A stretch of 64,000 nt of DNA from Lujinxingiaceae bacterium (GTDB taxonomy: Bacteria > Myxococcota_A > Bradymonadia > Bradymonadales > Bradymonadaceae), in the NCBI GenBank assembly GCA_013697635.1, contig JACCWM010000148.1, positions 1 to 64,000 of the forward strand, in the 5' to 3' direction. Of this stretch, positions 62,531 through 64,000 are shown one piece after another (the first letter of the stretch is position 1; every line of letters starts with the position of its first letter). Made by a program: the position numbers and the translations under genes. Below the pieces are notes generated by a model. The model had not been told where the DNA came from and ran no database searches. It was given only the letters and a program-made list of their open reading frames with translations.

Positions 62531-64000
62531 ATGCAAACGCTCTACAAGGACTCCCTGTTCGACATCGATGGGCGCTTGCGCCTGGAGAATTTCGGTCAGG
62601 ATGCACGCGAGGTGATGGACGCGATCCGCACCTGGCTCGATGAGCTCGACCGGCGCATGTTCTTGCCGCTTGACCTGATGGTCGTGCTGCTCGGCCGTGG
62701 CCACGACGAGCTCGCGGCGCTGATCGCGATTGGAACCGACGGCATGGCCGAGCCCCGCGACGTCGTCAACCGCCTTCGCGTTTTGGCCCGCGAGATTGAG
62801 GAGGAACCCTCCGCTCACGGCCCGGCGCTGCAGCGCGCCTCCTTCTCTCGCGGATTCACACGCATCTTGGAGGAGGCATGGGAGCAGGTTCAAGACCGCG
62901 AAATCCCAACGATCAGTGAAAAAGACCTCGTGCGAAGCCTGATCTGGCGCGCCGAAGCCGTCGAATCGGCGTCTGTTCGCTGGGCGATTCGACGCCTGAG
63001 CGAGGGCAAAGGCGACGTCCTCTTCGACGACCGCGGCCTGCTTCGCCAGGATTCCTTCGACCTGACGGCACAGGGGATTTTGCAAGGCTCGATGAAGATC
63101 GCCGCCTCCCATGGAACGCCTTTTCTGGGAACGCCGCATCTGGTCGCCATGCTCTGCTCGGTCAAGGACTCGATTCTGTGGCGCTCGGCGCGCGCCCGTG
63201 GCATGGAACCTGCGCGCCTTCGCGAGGAGCTCATTCGGCTGATCGGCACCAAGCCCGACCCCATCCCCGAGTTTCTTGTCGGCCGAAAGACCCTCACCCC
63301 GCGCATGATCCGCATGCTCGCATTTGCCGCCAAGCAGGCCACCGAACAACTCGTCGGCGAGCATCACCTCGTCGAGAGCTTCTTGGCCGACGGTGGCTCC
63401 AGCCTGGAGCTCGTTCAGGCCCTGGGCCTCGAACCCGAGATTCGAAACGCCATGGGCGAGCCCCGTGTCTTGGCCGAGGTCTATCCCGTCGAGGCGGCGA
63501 TTCAATTCGCCTCAAAGCGCCATCCCTCGCCCACGCTCGATTTGCTGGGCCGCGATCTTACCGAGGAGGCCCTGGCGGGCAAGCTGCCCCTGATCGTTGG
63601 CCGCGAGATGGAGTTGCAACGCGTCTTCAATGTGCTGCTACGAAAGGAGCAGCGAAATCCGCTGCTCACCGGTGAGGCCGGCGTCGGAAAGACCGCGCTC
63701 GCTGTGGCGCTCGCACAAAAGATCGCGTCGGGTCGCGCCCCCAAGAAGCTGCAGGGCTACCGCGTCATCGAGATCAACGGCGCCAACCTGATGAGCGGCA
63801 CAAGCTATCGCGGCGATCTCGAGGCGCGCATCAAGAGCCTGATCGAAGAAGCGGGCCGCAACGTCATCTTGTTCATCGACGAGGCCCACGCCGTCTTCTC
63901 ACCGCGCTCGGGAAGCAACACCCCGGCGGAGGTACCCAACCACTTCAAGAGCGCGCTGGCTTCGGGCACGATCGCCGTCGTCGGTGCCACGACCGAGGCC
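62531..64000 (+). CDS. Clp-type AAA+ ATPase, cut by window end
   Basis: At least 490 codons, open at the window edge. The first 310 residues hold four helical repeats that look like two consecutive Clp N-domains. The AAA+ domain begins around 350, with VGREMELQRVF, Walker A GEAGVGKTAL, Walker B LFIDEAHAVF and VGATTEA at the end. It could be a ClpA/C/B-type unfoldase or a specialised relative; without the C-terminus the class cannot be decided. No good ribosome site is seen before the ATG. Confidence 0.88.
   Translation, partial: MQTLYKDSLFDIDGRLRLENFGQDAREVMDAIRTWLDELDRRMFLPLDLMVVLLGRGHDELAALIAIGTDGMAEPRDVVNRLRVLAREIEEEPSAHGPALQRASFSRGFTRILEEAWEQVQDREIPTISEKDLVRSLIWRAEAVESASVRWAIRRLSEGKGDVLFDDRGLLRQDSFDLTAQGILQGSMKIAASHGTPFLGTPHLVAMLCSVKDSILWRSARARGMEPARLREELIRLIGTKPDPIPEFLVGRKTLTPRMIRMLAFAAKQATEQLVGEHHLVESFLADGGSSLELVQALGLEPEIRNAMGEPRVLAEVYPVEAAIQFASKRHPSPTLDLLGRDLTEEALAGKLPLIVGREMELQRVFNVLLRKEQRNPLLTGEAGVGKTALAVALAQKIASGRAPKKLQGYRVIEINGANLMSGTSYRGDLEARIKSLIEEAGRNVILFIDEAHAVFSPRSGSNTPAEVPNHFKSALASGTIAVVGATTEA

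Noticed and set aside
61628-63505. 625-codon minus-strand frame across the methyltransferase and Clp genes
   Set aside because: It spans two well-supported plus-strand genes and an intergenic gap and has no recognisable motif.

Overview
This is a GC-rich, densely coded stretch of a Gram-negative chromosome. It most resembles the Myxococcota / Bradymonadales side of the old Deltaproteobacteria. That placement is inferred from gene content: several eukaryote-like Ser/Thr kinases, many secreted lipoproteins (some with Cys-rich repeats), an OmpA-type outer-membrane protein, LolC/E and RseP envelope machinery, hybrid PAS histidine kinases, an FHA/HD-GYP protein and a caspase-like lipoprotein. I saw no rRNA, tRNA, CRISPR array, insertion sequence or phage.

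Layout. (1) 0.2-11.4 kb, minus strand: a run of closely spaced genes reading from a pseudo-receiver/J-domain protein through cdsA, an RseP-like protease with three PDZ domains, tsaB and a lipoprotein amidohydrolase to a Ser/Thr kinase, a TPR protein, a Cys-rich lipoprotein and recG. (2) 11.6-13.1 kb: galU behind a good sigma70-type promoter, overlapped by a small exported protein. (3) 13.1-25.9 kb, the most distinctive block: a KaiC-type double RecA-fold ATPase, a KaiB-like protein and a three-PAS hybrid histidine kinase in an overlapping operon, flanked by two paralogous PAS hybrid kinases and two large membrane proteins with spermidine-synthase-like domains. No kaiA is recognisable. (4) 25.9-35.4 kb: priA, an exported acidic protein, an M64 metallopeptidase with cell-wall-binding-2 repeats, copA and lgt. 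(5) 35.7-43.5 kb: small lipoprotein and membrane genes, an OmpA fusion protein, radA, a Tat-exported HiPIP-like protein and a RegB/RegA-type redox two-component pair. (6) 43.7-64 kb: an FHA-GAF-HD-GYP protein, a Ser/Thr kinase carrying a PhnD-like binding domain, a lipoprotein/caspase operon, moeA, more lipoproteins, a LolC/E permease, a probable pseudokinase-ATPase-TPR protein, a methyltransferase and the start of a Clp-type AAA+ gene cut by the window end.

How the parts fit together: the window is rich in signalling. The Kai block looks like a timing or energy-state module whose output is histidine-kinase phosphotransfer. RegBA with the HiPIP suggests redox-responsive electron transport. 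The kinases, caspase-like protein and lipoproteins point to envelope sensing. Convergent genes often end within 3-10 bp of each other, so transcripts probably overlap at their 3' ends. All functions are read from motifs and family knowledge; no database search was run.
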